A stretch of 64,000 nt of DNA, from positions 208,332 through 272,331 of the forward strand of contig NZ_LMEW01000012.1 in NCBI RefSeq assembly GCF_001426525.1, in the 5' to 3' direction. The position numbers and the translations under genes were made by a program. How positions within the stretch are numbered: position 1 is the first letter of the stretch; each line of letters opens with the position of its first letter. This document shows positions 25,803-35,917 of the stretch, piece after piece. The DNA comes from Massilia sp. Root133 (lineage in GTDB: Bacteria > Pseudomonadota > Gammaproteobacteria > Burkholderiales > Burkholderiaceae_D). The notes beneath the pieces were generated by a model, which made no database searches, was not told the origin of the DNA, and worked only from the letters and a program-made list of their open reading frames with translations.

Positions 25803-27941
25803 TTACCGTGCCGCGACCGGCACCCACAACTTCTGCAGCATGCCGGTCACCGCCTCCGGCGGCGCCGGCCGTCCGAGGTAGAAGCCCTGCACGAGATCGC
25901 AGCCGTATTCCTCCAGCAGTACGAGCTGCTCGCCCGTTTCGACGCCTTCCGCCACGACGATCATCTTGAGACCGTGCGCCATCGCGATGATGGCGCGCGT
26001 GATCGCGGCGTTCTCGGAATCCTGCGGCAGGCCGCTGATGAAGCTGCGGTCGATCTTCAGCGCGCGCACGTCGAAGCGCTTCAGGTAGTTCATCGATGAA
26101 TAGCCGGTGCCGAAGTCGTCGATCGACAGATACACGCCGATGCCGCGCAGTTGCTCCAGCGTGGCCAGCGTGGCCTTCGCGTCGTCCATCAGCGTGCCTT
26201 CCGTCAGCTCGAGTTCGAGCAGGCGCGGGTCGAGGCCCGTGTCGTGCAGCGCGGAGAGGACGATCTGCGACAGGTTCTCGTCCTTGAACTGCTTGGCCGA
26301 CAGGTTCACGGCGATGCGTACGGGCCGGCGCCCGAGTTTCTGCCAGTGGCGCGCCTGGTTGCACGCGGTGCGCAGCACCCATTCGCCGATCGGCACGATC
26401 AGGCCCGTCTCTTCGGCCAGCGGGATGAATTCGTTGGGCGAGACGACGCCCCGTTCCGCATGGCGCCAGCGCACGAGGGCTTCCACGCCGACGATCTCGT
26501 TCGAGCGTACGTCGAGCTGCGGTTGATAGAGCAGGTACAACTCGTCGTTCTGCAGCGCGCGGCGCAGGCCGACTTCCAGCCTCACGTGGCTCATGATCTG
26601 CATCGTCAGCGACGACGAGTACAGCTTGGCGTTGTTCTTGCCGCAGTTCTTCGCGTGGTACATCGCGGTGTCCGCGTACTTCAGCAGCGACGTGCAGTCG
26701 TCGCCGTCTTCCGGGAACAGCGAAATGCCGATACTGGCCGTCACGAAGATCTCGTTGCCTTCGATGACGAACGGGCGGCGCATGGCATCCTTCACGCGGT
26801 GCGCCACGTTGAGGGCGTGCTCGACCCGTTCGAGGTCGGGGATCAGGATCGTGAATTCGTCGCCGCCCAGGCGCGCGAGGTTCGTGCCCGCGCTGTTGGG
26901 CGTGTCCGCGCGCGGGACCAGGTCGCCGCGCGACATCAGGTCGTTCGGACGGATGGTCTCGCGCAGGCGGTCCGACACCTGCTTCAGCAACTGGTCGCCC
27001 ACGTTGTGGCCCAGCGTGTCGTTGATGCGCTTGAACGCGTCCAGGTCCATGAACAGCACGGCGAATTTCTTGTTGCCGATCTTGGAGCGCTGCAGCTCGC
27101 GCTCCAGCATTTCCAGGAAAGCCTGGCGGTTCGGGATGCCCGTCAGGCTGTCGCAATACGCGAGACGCCGGATCTGTTCTTCCGCGCGCTTTCGCTCGCT
27201 GATGTCGCGCACGAGGCCCAGCACTTCGTTCGGCCCGGTGGCGACGAGGCGCGCCTCGAAGTGCTGGGCCTCGCCGAAGCGGATCAATTCGTATTCGACC
27301 GAGCGTACCTGCTGCACGTGCAGGGCCATGCCCACCTGCTCGAACAGGCGCTCGGCGATGTCGCGCGGCAGGACGTCGGTCACGTGGCGGCCGACGATCT
27401 GTTCGTCCGCGCCGGCGTCGCGCACGCCGCGTCCGGGCCCGTCGCGGCCCGGCTCGTAATCGAGATAGAAGCCGTCGCGCGACATGCGGAAGAAGGTGTC
27501 GGGAATGGCGGCCAGCACCGCGCGGTTCTGGGCGTCGGCGATGCGCAGGCGGACGATCGCATCGCTTGCGCGCAGCACGTACAGCACGCGGTGGCCGAGG
27601 ATGGGCCAGTTGATCGGCTTCGAGACGAAGTCGGTGGCACCGGCCTCGTAGGCATTGGTGACGGCTTCCAGGTCGTCCCCGCCGGTCACCATCACGATCG
27701 GGACCATCGCGCCGTTCGGCAGGTCGCGGATCGCGCGGCACGCGGCGAAGCCGTCCATCCTCGGCATCTCGACGTCCAGCAGGATCAGGTCGGGTGCGTG
27801 GGCGTGCGCGAGGGTCACGGCTTCCTGGCCGTCCGCGGCCTCGATGCCTTCCAGTCCGACGCCTTCCAGCATCTCGAGCATCAGGAGGCGCATCACCGGA
27901 TCGTCGTCCGCGACCAGGACGGTAGCAGTTTGGGCTGGCAT
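25803..27941 (-). CDS. Response regulator with PAS-GGDEF-EAL output
   Basis: 712 aa. The receiver domain (about 7-125) has VADDDPVM, phospho-acceptor in LILLDVEMPRMDG and Lys in VSKPINW. A PAS-like segment (about 140-260) precedes the GGDEF domain with an intact active site (LARLGGDEFTIL) and an EAL domain with VEALVRW, ELELTEGTLM and [11 protein letters not shown]. Both c-di-GMP synthesis and hydrolysis are possible. The gene starts 1 bp after the hybrid kinase gene ends, so the kinase very probably phosphorylates it. Confidence 0.93.
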   Translation of the reverse strand: MPAQTATVLVADDDPVMRLLMLEMLEGVGLEGIEAADGQEAVTLAHAHAPDLILLDVEMPRMDGFAACRAIRDLPNGAMVPIVMVTGGDDLEAVTNAYEAGATDFVSKPINWPILGHRVLYVLRASDAIVRLRIADAQNRAVLAAIPDTFFRMSRDGFYLDYEPGRDGPGRGVRDAGADEQIVGRHVTDVLPRDIAERLFEQVGMALHVQQVRSVEYELIRFGEAQHFEARLVATGPNEVLGLVRDISERKRAEEQIRRLAYCDSLTGIPNRQAFLEMLERELQRSKIGNKKFAVLFMDLDAFKRINDTLGHNVGDQLLKQVSDRLRETIRPNDLMSRGDLVPRADTPNSAGTNLARLGGDEFTILIPDLERVEHALNVAHRVKDAMRRPFVIEGNEIFVTASIGISLFPEDGDDCTSLLKYADTAMYHAKNCGKNNAKLYSSSLTMQIMSHVRLEVGLRRALQNDELYLLYQPQLDVRSNEIVGVEALVRWRHAERGVVSPNEFIPLAEETGLIVPIGEWVLRTACNQARHWQKLGRRPVRIAVNLSAKQFKDENLSQIVLSALHDTGLDPRLLELELTEGTLMDDAKATLATLEQLRGIGVYLSIDDFGTGYSSMNYLKRFDVRALKIDRSFISGLPQDSENAAITRAIIAMAHGLKMIVVAEGVETGEQLVLLEEYGCDLVQGFYLGRPAPPEAVTGMLQKLWVPVAAR

Positions 27942-27942
27942 G

Positions 27943-30780
27943 TCAGGTTTCCTTTTCGAGGATGGCGGTGAGCGAATGCCGGACGGCCTGGAACTCCTGT
28001 TCCATGTCGGTCAGGATCGCGTCCGCGCCTTCGGTGGTGTCGGCGCGGCCCAGGTGCTCCAGTTCCTTGCACAGGGCGGCGAGGGCTTCGGCGCCGACGT
28101 TGGCGCTGGCCGATTTCAGCGTGTGCGCGATGCGGCGCACGTTGCCCGTGTCGAGGCCGTCGATGGCGGAGCGCAGCGTGCGCAGCTGCTGCGGCGTGTC
28201 GTCGACGTAGGCGGCGATCACCTTCTGCACGAGCGCGTCGCCGCGGTCGCGCGACAGGGCGCGGATCTTGTCCAGCGCCACGCGGTTGATGACGTCGCGC
28301 TGGATCACTTCGACGGAGGCGGGCGGCAGCCGCGGCGGTTCGTCGTCGTGGTGCACGGTGGCCGCGAGCGGCAGCGCCATCCAGCGCCCGATCACGGCCG
28401 CGATTTCCTGCTGGCTGAACGGCTTCGACAGGTAATCGTCCATGCCGGCGGCGAGGCAGGCTTCGCGGTCGCCCTGCAGCGCATTCGCCGTGATCGCGAT
28501 GATCGGCAGCACGCGCCCGCGGCCCGCTTCGCGTTCCTCGCGCCGGATCGCGGCCGTCGCGGCGAAGCCGTCCATTACGGGCATCTGGCAATCCATCAGC
28601 ACGGCGTCGTAGGAATTCGTGCGTACGGCCTGCAATGCATCCTCGCCGTTGCGCGCGCAATCCACTTGCAGGTCGAGGCTTTCCAGCATCGCCCGGGCCA
28701 CCTCGATGTTGACGGGATTGTCCTCGGCCAGCAGCACGCGCCGCGTGCGCGGGCGGTTGGCGTCCAGCTGCAGCGGGCGCGGCGGCATGAATCGCGGCGC
28801 CGGCGCCACCTGGCCGCGCGGCGGCGTTGCCAGGCACGCGAACAGATCGGCTGCGCGCGCGGGTTTGATGAGCTGGTAGGCGACGCCGGCCTCGCGCCGC
28901 TGCACCGGATCGGCGGCCAGCCGTTCGGGGCTGAGCAGCACGAGCCGCGTGGCGCGCGTTGCCGCATCAAGCTTGATCTGCGCGGCCAGCAGCAGGCCGC
29001 TCGTGTGCGAGAGCTCCATGTCGAGGATCGCGGCGTCGTACGGCCGGCCCGCGCGCGCCGCCTCGTCCAGCCGCTCCAGCGCTTCGTCCGCGCTCTCCGC
29101 CGCGTCGCATTCGACCCGCCACGTGGCCAGGTGGCGTTCGAGGCCGATGCGGCTCGTCTCGCTCTCGTCGACGAGAAGCACGCGCAGGCCGTCGATCGTG
29201 TGCTGGTGGTCGCCCGGCGCATCCGGATCGACGCGGCGCTTGTCGAAGGCGACCGTGAACCAGAACACGGAACCCTGCGTCAATGCGTTCTCGACGCCGA
29301 TCGAACCGCCCATCAATTCGACGAGCTGCTTGGAGATCGCCAGACCCAGGCCCGTGCCGCCGTACTTGCGCGTGGTGGAATCGTCGGCCTGCGAGAACGC
29401 CTCGAAGATGCGGCTGCGGGCGTCCCGCGAGATGCCGATGCCCGTGTCGTGCACTTCGAAGCGCAGCATCACGGCCTGGTTGTCCTCGCTCGCGATGCGC
29501 ACCTTGGCGAGGATGCGGCCCTGGTCCGTGAACTTGACCGCGTTGCCGAGCAGGTTGGCCATGATCTGGCGCAGCCGGTTCGGGTCGCCGCAGATGGCGA
29601 CGGGGATGTCGTTGGCGATGTCGAAATGGAGCGGGATGTTCTTCGCCTCGGCCTGCGGCGTGTAGACGGTATGGATGTCGTCCAGCAGGTCCCACAGGTT
29701 GAAATTGATGTACTCGACGGTGAGCTTGCCCGCCTCGATCTTGGAAAAATCGAGGATGTCGTTGATGATCACCAGCAGGTGCTCGCCCGACTGCTTCACC
29801 AGCCGCGTGTAGTTGCGTTGCGTTTCGGTGAGCTCCGTCCCCAGCAGCATTTCCGTCATCCCCAGCACGCCGTTCATCGGGGTGCGGATCTCGTGGCTCA
29901 TCGTGGCGAGGAAGGCGCTTTTCGCGCGGCTCGCCGCCTCGGCCGCGTTCTTCGCCTTTTCCAGCTGCTCGGTGCGCACGCCGACCTGGCGTTCCAGTTC
30001 GTCGCGGTGGTGCGTGAGCGCGGCGCCGCGGCCTTCGATCTGCGCGAGCATGTTGTTGAAGCTGTCGATCAGCACGCCCAGCTCGTCGTTGCGGTTGTGG
30101 GCGATGCGCAGCGTGTAGTTCTGGCTGGCGGAGACTTTTTGCGCCGCGTTGATCAACTTGCCGATCGGGTCGCTGATGCTGCGCCGCAGCCGCCGTACGA
30201 GCACGAACGCCGTCAGCAGCGCGGCGGCGAGCGCGACGGCCATCACGCCCAGTGCACGCGCGATGTCCAGCCACAGGGGCACGAGGTCGCTTTCGATCAT
30301 GACGGCACCCACGGGCGGCAGCGCGCGGCCGTCGGCGTCAAGCGGCGCGCCGAGCACGCGGTAGACGCGCAGCACGGGCAGCCAGGGGCGGCTGCCGGCA
30401 TCGGCGGCCGCGGCGACGGTGTCGGGATCGAGCCCGCCGAGCGCCTCGACTTTGTCCGCGGCATCCTGGCCGGTTGCATGCCAGGCGGCGAACGGTTGCC
30501 CCTTGCGGTCGTACAGGACGGCCGAGGCGAGACCGCGGCGCGCTTCCAGCGCGGCCAGCAGCTGCGTGGCGAGGCGGCGGTCGTTGAACTGCACGGCATC
30601 GAGACCGCCCTGCGCGAGCACGGCGGCCAGCGCCTCCAGTTCCTGCCGTTCCTCGCGGCGCTCGCCGGTCACCGTCGCCAGGGCAAAGGCGACGTACACG
30701 ACCAGCAGCGCGCTGGCGGCGGCCTGCAGGCACATCGACGTCAGTTTTCGGTTGAGGCTTGAGCGCTCGAGAGTCTGCAT
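27943..30780 (-). CDS. BarA-like hybrid sensor histidine kinase
   Basis: 945 aa. A transmembrane helix near 16-38, a periplasmic sensor of about 130 residues, a second helix near 165-190 (ALGVMAVALAAALLTAFVLV) and a HAMP linker lead to HisKA (FLATMSHEIRTPMNG), HATPase (NLLGNAVKFTDQG, DTGIGIS, GGTGLGLAISKQL), two receivers (VLLVDESE...AILDMEL and VLLAEDNP...LMDCQMPVMDG) and a C-terminal HPt domain (HTLKSASANVGA). A multistep phosphorelay to the adjacent GGDEF-EAL regulator is the simplest reading. Confidence 0.93.
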   Translation of the reverse strand: MQTLERSSLNRKLTSMCLQAAASALLVVYVAFALATVTGERREERQELEALAAVLAQGGLDAVQFNDRRLATQLLAALEARRGLASAVLYDRKGQPFAAWHATGQDAADKVEALGGLDPDTVAAAADAGSRPWLPVLRVYRVLGAPLDADGRALPPVGAVMIESDLVPLWLDIARALGVMAVALAAALLTAFVLVRRLRRSISDPIGKLINAAQKVSASQNYTLRIAHNRNDELGVLIDSFNNMLAQIEGRGAALTHHRDELERQVGVRTEQLEKAKNAAEAASRAKSAFLATMSHEIRTPMNGVLGMTEMLLGTELTETQRNYTRLVKQSGEHLLVIINDILDFSKIEAGKLTVEYINFNLWDLLDDIHTVYTPQAEAKNIPLHFDIANDIPVAICGDPNRLRQIMANLLGNAVKFTDQGRILAKVRIASEDNQAVMLRFEVHDTGIGISRDARSRIFEAFSQADDSTTRKYGGTGLGLAISKQLVELMGGSIGVENALTQGSVFWFTVAFDKRRVDPDAPGDHQHTIDGLRVLLVDESETSRIGLERHLATWRVECDAAESADEALERLDEAARAGRPYDAAILDMELSHTSGLLLAAQIKLDAATRATRLVLLSPERLAADPVQRREAGVAYQLIKPARAADLFACLATPPRGQVAPAPRFMPPRPLQLDANRPRTRRVLLAEDNPVNIEVARAMLESLDLQVDCARNGEDALQAVRTNSYDAVLMDCQMPVMDGFAATAAIRREEREAGRGRVLPIIAITANALQGDREACLAAGMDDYLSKPFSQQEIAAVIGRWMALPLAATVHHDDEPPRLPPASVEVIQRDVINRVALDKIRALSRDRGDALVQKVIAAYVDDTPQQLRTLRSAIDGLDTGNVRRIAHTLKSASANVGAEALAALCKELEHLGRADTTEGADAILTDMEQEFQAVRHSLTAILEKET

Positions 30781-31001
30781 GGGTTGGGCGGATCCGGCGG
30801 TCGGCGCTGCGAACGAACCTGTCGCACAGGTTCACCATGCAAGAAAGCAAATTCTTGCAGGAACTGACTATAGGTGAGGGATATGGGGCGCCGTTTGTGC
30901 TGGCGCAAAGCGGGGGGGCGGATGCGGCGCAGTCGGTCGTCTATTGTCTTGCCATTGGATTTTTGCACCGCCGCAGAGCTGCCGCAGAAAGGACACGCGC
31001 C

Positions 31002-31620
31002 TTGGTCAAGAAAGCAATCATCAGGATAGGCGACAACACGTCGCATGGCGGAACCGTGCTGGAGGGGCTCCAGTTTTTCGTCATTTGCGGGAAACCGGTC
31101 GCAGGTGTCGGGCATCGCGTTCACTGTCCGACGTGTTCCGGACCGCAGGTCATCATCGAAGGCGCGGTGAACGCGACGATGATGGGAATCCAGATTGCCG
31201 TCGATGGCATGAAGACCTCCTGCGGTGCGACCTTGATCGCCTCGCAAACCACGGACACGATCGACGTCGGCGCAAGCGGCGGGACCGCACCCTTGCCTGC
31301 GAACACCGGTGTGGCGGCAGCAGTTGACGCACCTTGCGCCGTTGCCGCCAGAAAAGCCGGCTTCGATGATCATTACGTTCTTGTCGACGCCGACAGCGGC
31401 GCGATCCTCGGACCTCATCGTCGTCGACATGCTGCGCACGATCGGCGTAATCGATAAGATCAAGTCCGGCGATATAGCAAGTGCGATGCCCAAGGCCGCA
31501 CTCAAGTGGGCTGCGTTGCCTGAAGGGCCGGGTCTGGCCAATCACTATCCGCCGCAACCGTATGTCGAATATTCGGAATTTTTGGCCACGTACAAGGCCG
31601 CAGGGGGAACGGGACAATGA
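31002..31620 (+). pseudogene. Decayed type VI PAAR-lysozyme effector
   Basis: From a TTG at 31002 (AAAGGA upstream) the frame encodes a complete PAAR-type spike domain: IRIGDNTSHGGTVLEG, CPTCSGPQVIIEG, AVDGMKTSCGATLI. It continues with FDDHYVLVDADSGAIL and then runs into a TAA at 31457. From about 31405 another frame continues with a C-terminal lysozyme-like tail (DKIKSGDIASAM, LKWAALPEG, SEFLATYKAAGG) to TGA 31620. About 100 residues expected to hold the catalytic Glu are missing. This looks like an internal out-of-frame deletion. The tail's stop overlaps the next ATG, showing it was once translated. Confidence 0.65.
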
Positions 31621-32027
31621 AACGGCTCATCGCGAACGCTGCCATGATCGGGGTCGCGCTTGTCACGGGTGTCGCGCTCGCGGCCGGCGTACCGCAAGAT
31701 GCCCGGCGAGGACCCGCCGGGATCGCCGCTGGCCAGCCGTTGCCAAACGCGCGGACCGCACTCATCAAACAAGGCTGGCAGCCGGTCCGCCGGCATGCCA
31801 CCGATGGTTACGAATACAGCGGCGCGGAACTCGAGCTGACGAAACGTCGGATATTCGAGGTCGATTCGTGCTCGTCGGACAGTTCGAGGTGCATTCTCTA
31901 CTATCAAAGGAAAGGTGAGTGCCTGCGCATGGATACGATTGGCGAGACACTGGACGTCATGACCGTCACCAGATGGACCCATGAATGCCCGGACGCTCCG
32001 CCGCAACGAAGCACGGCCGAAAAATAA
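31617..32027 (+). CDS. Putative periplasmic immunity protein of the PAAR-lysozyme effector
   Basis: 136 aa with a cleavable signal peptide (MIGVALVTGVALAAG). The mature part has ALIKQGWQPV, an EVDSCSSDSSRCILYY segment and RWTHECP, giving four Cys that could form two disulfides. Its ATG overlaps the stop of the lysozyme tail (ATGA, 31617-31620), the usual layout of an effector-immunity pair; a periplasmic location suits a peptidoglycan-targeting toxin. Function is inferred from position and secretion signal; I do not recognise a named family. Confidence 0.6.
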   Translation: MKRLIANAAMIGVALVTGVALAAGVPQDARRGPAGIAAGQPLPNARTALIKQGWQPVRRHATDGYEYSGAELELTKRRIFEVDSCSSDSSRCILYYQRKGECLRMDTIGETLDVMTVTRWTHECPDAPPQRSTAEK

Positions 32028-32073
32028 AAAGGGACGCACACGTGCGTCCCTTCCGTTACCGGCCACTACGCCT

Positions 32074-32271
32074 TTAGCAACAACCCCCGCGCTTGCCGTT
32101 ACCGTACCGTGCCTGCTGGCGCTCGCGGAAAAACTCCTCGTAGCTCATGACCGGCTGATCCGGATGGGTCTTCTCCATGTGCGCCACATAGGTGTCGTAT
32201 TCCGGCAGGCCGACCATCAGGCGCATGCTTTGCCCGAGGTAGCGGCCTGCCTGTGCCAGCGCGCCGAGCAT
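32074..32271 (-). CDS. ybdD: YbdD/YjiX-family small protein
   Basis: 65 aa, start at 32271, overlapping the cstA stop by one base (TGATG). Family features: [43 protein letters not shown] and a Cys-Cys end. This small protein is usually encoded just after CstA/BtsT carriers and is thought to be needed for their transport activity. Confidence 0.92.
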   Translation of the reverse strand: MLGALAQAGRYLGQSMRLMVGLPEYDTYVAHMEKTHPDQPVMSYEEFFRERQQARYGNGKRGGCC

Positions 32272-34346
32272 CACTGCACCTCGGCCATCGAGGCGGCCGG
32301 CGCCGCGACGTACGGCGTCTCCTTGGCGCTCGGTTTGGCGTTCTTGCGCGCCGCCAGCGCCGTGCGGATGCCGTACAGCAGCACCGCGATCACGACGACC
32401 ATGAAGAAGCCGCACAGCGTGGCATCGACGTAGTCGTTGAAGATGATGCGGCTCATCTGGTCGAGCGACTTGGCCGGCGCCAGCACCTGGCCCTGGTCGA
32501 GCGCGGCCTGGAACTTGTGGGCGTGGGCCATGAAGCCGACCTTGACGTTCGGGTCGAAGATCTTCAGCCAGCCGGCCGACAGCGTGCAGATCAGCAGCCA
32601 GATGGTCGGCACGATCGAGACCCACGCGTACTGGCCGCGCTTCATCTTGAACAGCACGACGGTGCCCAAGGTGAGGGCGATACCGGCCAGCATCTGGTTG
32701 GCGATGCCGAACAGCGGCCACAGCGTGTTGATGCCGCCCAGCGGATCGACGACGCCCTGGTACAGGAAGTAGCCCCAGGCGGCAACGCACAGGCCGGTGG
32801 CGATCAGGTTCGCCGGCAGCGACTCGGTGCGCTTGAACGACGGGACGAAGGCGCCCAGCAGGTCCTGCAGCATGAAGCGGCCGGCGCGCGTGCCCGCGTC
32901 GACGGCGGTCAGGATGAACAGCGCTTCGAACAGGATCGCGAAGTGGTACCAGAACGCCATCATGACCTTGCCGCCGATGACGTTCGACAGGATGTGGGCC
33001 ATGCCGACGGCCAGCGTCGGGGCGCCGCCGGCGCGCGAGATGATGGTGTGCTCGCCGACGTCCTTCGCGATCTGCGTCAGCTGGTCGGGCGTGATCACGA
33101 AGCCCCAGTTCGAGACCGCGGCGGCGGCCGTCTGGGCGGTGGTGCCGATCACGGCGGCCGGGCTGTTCATCGCGAAGTAGACGCCCGGGTCGATGGTCGA
33201 CGCGGCGACGAGGGCCATGATGGCGACGAACGATTCCATCAGCATGCCGCCGTAGCCGATGAAGCGGGCGTGCTGCTCGTTCTCGATCATCTTCGGCGTG
33301 GTGCCCGACGAGATCAGCGCGTGGAAGCCGGACACGGCGCCGCACGCGATGGTGATGAACAGGAACGGGAACAGCGAGCCGGACCAGGCCGGACCGGTGC
33401 CGTCGATGAAGCGGGTGATCGATGGCATCTGCATCATCGGGGCGACGAACACGATGCCCAGCGCGAGGCCGACGATGGTGCCGATCTTGAGGAAGGTCGA
33501 CAGGTAGTCGCGCGGCGCCAGCAGCAGCCACACGGGGATCACGGAGGCGACGAAACCGTAGCCGATCAGCATCCAGGTCAGCTGGGTGCCGTTGAACGTG
33601 AACATCGGACCCCAGGTGGCGGAATCGTGCACGTACTGGCCGCCGACGATGGCGCCGATCAGCAGCACGAAGCCGATCAGCGACACCTCGCCGATGCGGC
33701 CCACGCGGATGTAGCGCGAATAGATGCCCATGAACAGCGCGATCGGGATCGTCGCCATCACGGTGAACGAACCCCAGGGTGAACCGGCCAGGGCCTTCAC
33801 GACGATCAGCGCCAGCACGGCCAGGATGATCACCATGATCATGAAGGTGCCGAACAGGGCGATCACGCCGGGGATCTCGCCCATTTCCGACTTGATCAGG
33901 TCGCCGAGCGAGCGGCCGTCGCGGCGCATCGAGATGAACAGCACCATGAAGTCCTGCACGGCGCCCGCGAACACGACGCCGGCCAGGATCCACAGCATGC
34001 CGGGCAAATAGCCCATCTGCGCGGCGAGCACGGGGCCGACGAGCGGACCGGCGCCGGCGATCGCGGCGAAGTGGTGGCCGAACAGCACGTAGCGGTTCGT
34101 CGGCACGAAGTCGAGACCGTCGTTGTACTTGTACGCCGGGGTTTGCCGGCGCGGGTCGAGGCCCATCACCTTGTCGGCGATGAACCGGCTGTAGAAGCGG
34201 TACGCGATCAGGTAGACGCAGACGGCGGCCATGACGACCCAGACCGCGTTGATGGATTCGCCGCGCTTGAGGGCGACGTAGGCGAGCGAGACAGCGCCCA
34301 CGAGCGAAAGCGCAGCCCATCCGAGCTGGCTTGTTAGACGTTTCAT
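32271..34346 (-). CDS. cstA: CstA-family carbon starvation / pyruvate transporter
   Basis: 691 aa polytopic membrane protein with more than 15 hydrophobic segments. Family signatures include [52 protein letters not shown] and [19 protein letters not shown]. CstA/BtsT carriers import pyruvate or peptides with protons. The start has GGAGGAG upstream. It diverges from a sensor kinase/LuxR regulator pair, with a promoter and a likely operator in the 212-bp gap. Confidence 0.95.
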   Translation of the reverse strand: MKRLTSQLGWAALSLVGAVSLAYVALKRGESINAVWVVMAAVCVYLIAYRFYSRFIADKVMGLDPRRQTPAYKYNDGLDFVPTNRYVLFGHHFAAIAGAGPLVGPVLAAQMGYLPGMLWILAGVVFAGAVQDFMVLFISMRRDGRSLGDLIKSEMGEIPGVIALFGTFMIMVIILAVLALIVVKALAGSPWGSFTVMATIPIALFMGIYSRYIRVGRIGEVSLIGFVLLIGAIVGGQYVHDSATWGPMFTFNGTQLTWMLIGYGFVASVIPVWLLLAPRDYLSTFLKIGTIVGLALGIVFVAPMMQMPSITRFIDGTGPAWSGSLFPFLFITIACGAVSGFHALISSGTTPKMIENEQHARFIGYGGMLMESFVAIMALVAASTIDPGVYFAMNSPAAVIGTTAQTAAAAVSNWGFVITPDQLTQIAKDVGEHTIISRAGGAPTLAVGMAHILSNVIGGKVMMAFWYHFAILFEALFILTAVDAGTRAGRFMLQDLLGAFVPSFKRTESLPANLIATGLCVAAWGYFLYQGVVDPLGGINTLWPLFGIANQMLAGIALTLGTVVLFKMKRGQYAWVSIVPTIWLLICTLSAGWLKIFDPNVKVGFMAHAHKFQAALDQGQVLAPAKSLDQMSRIIFNDYVDATLCGFFMVVVIAVLLYGIRTALAARKNAKPSAKETPYVAAPAASMAEVQ

Positions 34347-34420
34347 TATTGACTCCTCCGATTTTGGATGCGCTGCCCGACCGGTCGATGCCGGCTTACA
34401 CGAACAGCAGCGTGCCTGTC

Positions 34421-34449
34421 AGTATCTTGCACGGGTCGGCTCGGTACAA
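34421..34449 (-). promoter_or_regulatory. Predicted cstA promoter
   Basis: On the reverse strand TTGTAC (34449-34444) and GATACT (34426-34421) are 17 bp apart. This predicts a start near 34414 and a leader of about 68 nt before the cstA ATG. Confidence 0.6.
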
Positions 34450-34469
34450 GCGCATGATTACGCAGCGCT

Positions 34470-34487
34470 CTACGTAGTCCTACGTAG
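34470..34487. promoter_or_regulatory. Double CTACGTAG palindrome, probable operator
   Basis: Two identical perfect 8-bp palindromes, CTACGTAG at 34470-34477 and 34480-34487, are separated by TC, so their centres are one helical turn apart. The pair is centred about 64 bp upstream of the predicted cstA start and about 55 bp upstream of the likely kinase start. It is a good candidate site for the LuxR-type regulator encoded at 35918. Confidence 0.65.
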
Positions 34488-34558
34488 GCAAGCTTTGCAT
34501 GCAGCAACAGCTGATCGGTCGTACAATTTCATGTTACGACTATTTCGACGCGCACGGC

Positions 34559-35917
34559 ATGCAATTACGGCAGAAGGTCATCTTTCTCGCGATCGCCCCG
34601 CTGATCGTGGCGCTGTGCGCGATCGCCCTGTTCGTCCGCCAGCAGGCGATCGCGCTCGCGCACGAGCAGCACGCCACCATCCAGCAGGCCTACCTGGCCA
34701 GCAAGCAGGCGGAACTGCGGCACTACGTGGATCTCGCGTCCCATTCGATCGCCCACCTGACCGCATCCGGCCGCAACGATCCGGCCACGCTGGCCGAAGC
34801 CAAGCGCATCCTGCAATCCCTGAGCTTCGGCGACGACGGCTATTTCTTCGTCTACGACATGGACGGCCGCAACCTGATGCATCCGCGCCAGCCGGAGCTG
34901 GTCGGACGCGACCTGTGGAACCTGCATGACCGGTTCGGCGCGCCGACCATCCAGAACATCGTCGCCGTCGCGAAGCAGGGCGGGGGACTCGTGCGCTACA
35001 ACTGGGTCAAGCCGTCCACGAACAAGTCCGCGCCCAAGCTCGGCTACGTCGTGCCGGTGCCGCAATGGGGCTGGATCATGGGCAGCGGCCTGTATCTCGA
35101 CGACGTGCAGGCCGCGCTCGACCAGGTCGACGCCCAGCAGTCGCGCAACATCGAGACGACGATGTGGTGGATCGCCGGCCTCGCCATCCTCGCCACGCTC
35201 GTCATCGGCGGCGCCGGTCTCGCGCTGAACATCAGCGAATCGCGCGTGGCCGACATGAAGCTGAAGGCCCTGGCGCAGCGCGTCGTCGATTCGCAGGAGC
35301 AGGAGCGGGCGCGTTTGTCGCGCGACCTGCACGACGGCATCAGCCAATGGCTCGTGTCGATCAAGCTGCAGATCGAGGCCGGCATCATTCGCATGAAAGG
35401 CACGCCGGACCAGCAGCGCCAGGCGCACGCCAGCTTCGAGCGCACGGCGGAAGAACTGAACAAGGTGCTGGGCGAGGTGCGGCGCATCTCGCACGACCTG
35501 CGCCCGACCCTGCTGGACGACCTCGGACTCGCGGCCGCGCTCGACCACCTCGCCGAGGAATTCTCGCAGCACAGCGGCATGCCCGTGACGTTCGACGTGA
35601 CGGGTGACGCCGAGCACCTGCCGCAGACCGTCGGCACGGTGCTGTTCCGCATCGCCCAGGAAGCGCTGACGAACATCGAGCGGCACGCGGGCGCGCATCA
35701 CATCGACCTGGCCCTGCACGCCGGCGACGGGCGCGTGCTGCTCACCATCGCGGACGACGGCGCCGGCTTCGACGCCGAGGGCGTGGCCACGCACCCGCAG
35801 CGCGGCATCGGCCTGCGCAACATGATGGAGCGGCTGGACGCGATCGGCGGCCACCTCGACATCGCATCGTCCGCCGCCGGCACCACCGTGTGTGCGAGCG
35901 TCGAACTGGAGACCTGA
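34559..35917 (+). CDS. NarL-type sensor histidine kinase with Cache sensor
   Basis: 452 aa from ATG 34559, which begins a normal membrane helix (MQLRQKVIFLAIAPLIVALC); an in-frame ATG at 34499 would sit almost on the operator. A single-Cache periplasmic domain (about 45-200: GDDGYFFVYDMDGRNLMHP, PQWGWIMGSGLYLDDV) is closed by a second helix. HisKA_3 shows RLSRDLHDGISQWL with the phospho-His, and the ATPase has ADDGAGFD and RGIGLRNMMERL. Cache domains of this kind often bind small carboxylates, which fits control of the divergent cstA. Confidence 0.9.
   Translation: MQLRQKVIFLAIAPLIVALCAIALFVRQQAIALAHEQHATIQQAYLASKQAELRHYVDLASHSIAHLTASGRNDPATLAEAKRILQSLSFGDDGYFFVYDMDGRNLMHPRQPELVGRDLWNLHDRFGAPTIQNIVAVAKQGGGLVRYNWVKPSTNKSAPKLGYVVPVPQWGWIMGSGLYLDDVQAALDQVDAQQSRNIETTMWWIAGLAILATLVIGGAGLALNISESRVADMKLKALAQRVVDSQEQERARLSRDLHDGISQWLVSIKLQIEAGIIRMKGTPDQQRQAHASFERTAEELNKVLGEVRRISHDLRPTLLDDLGLAAALDHLAEEFSQHSGMPVTFDVTGDAEHLPQTVGTVLFRIAQEALTNIERHAGAHHIDLALHAGDGRVLLTIADDGAGFDAEGVATHPQRGIGLRNMMERLDAIGGHLDIASSAAGTTVCASVELET

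Noticed and set aside
27655..30762. 1035-aa forward open frame over the hybrid kinase
   Set aside because: Antisense to a gene with full HisKA, ATPase, receiver and HPt motifs.
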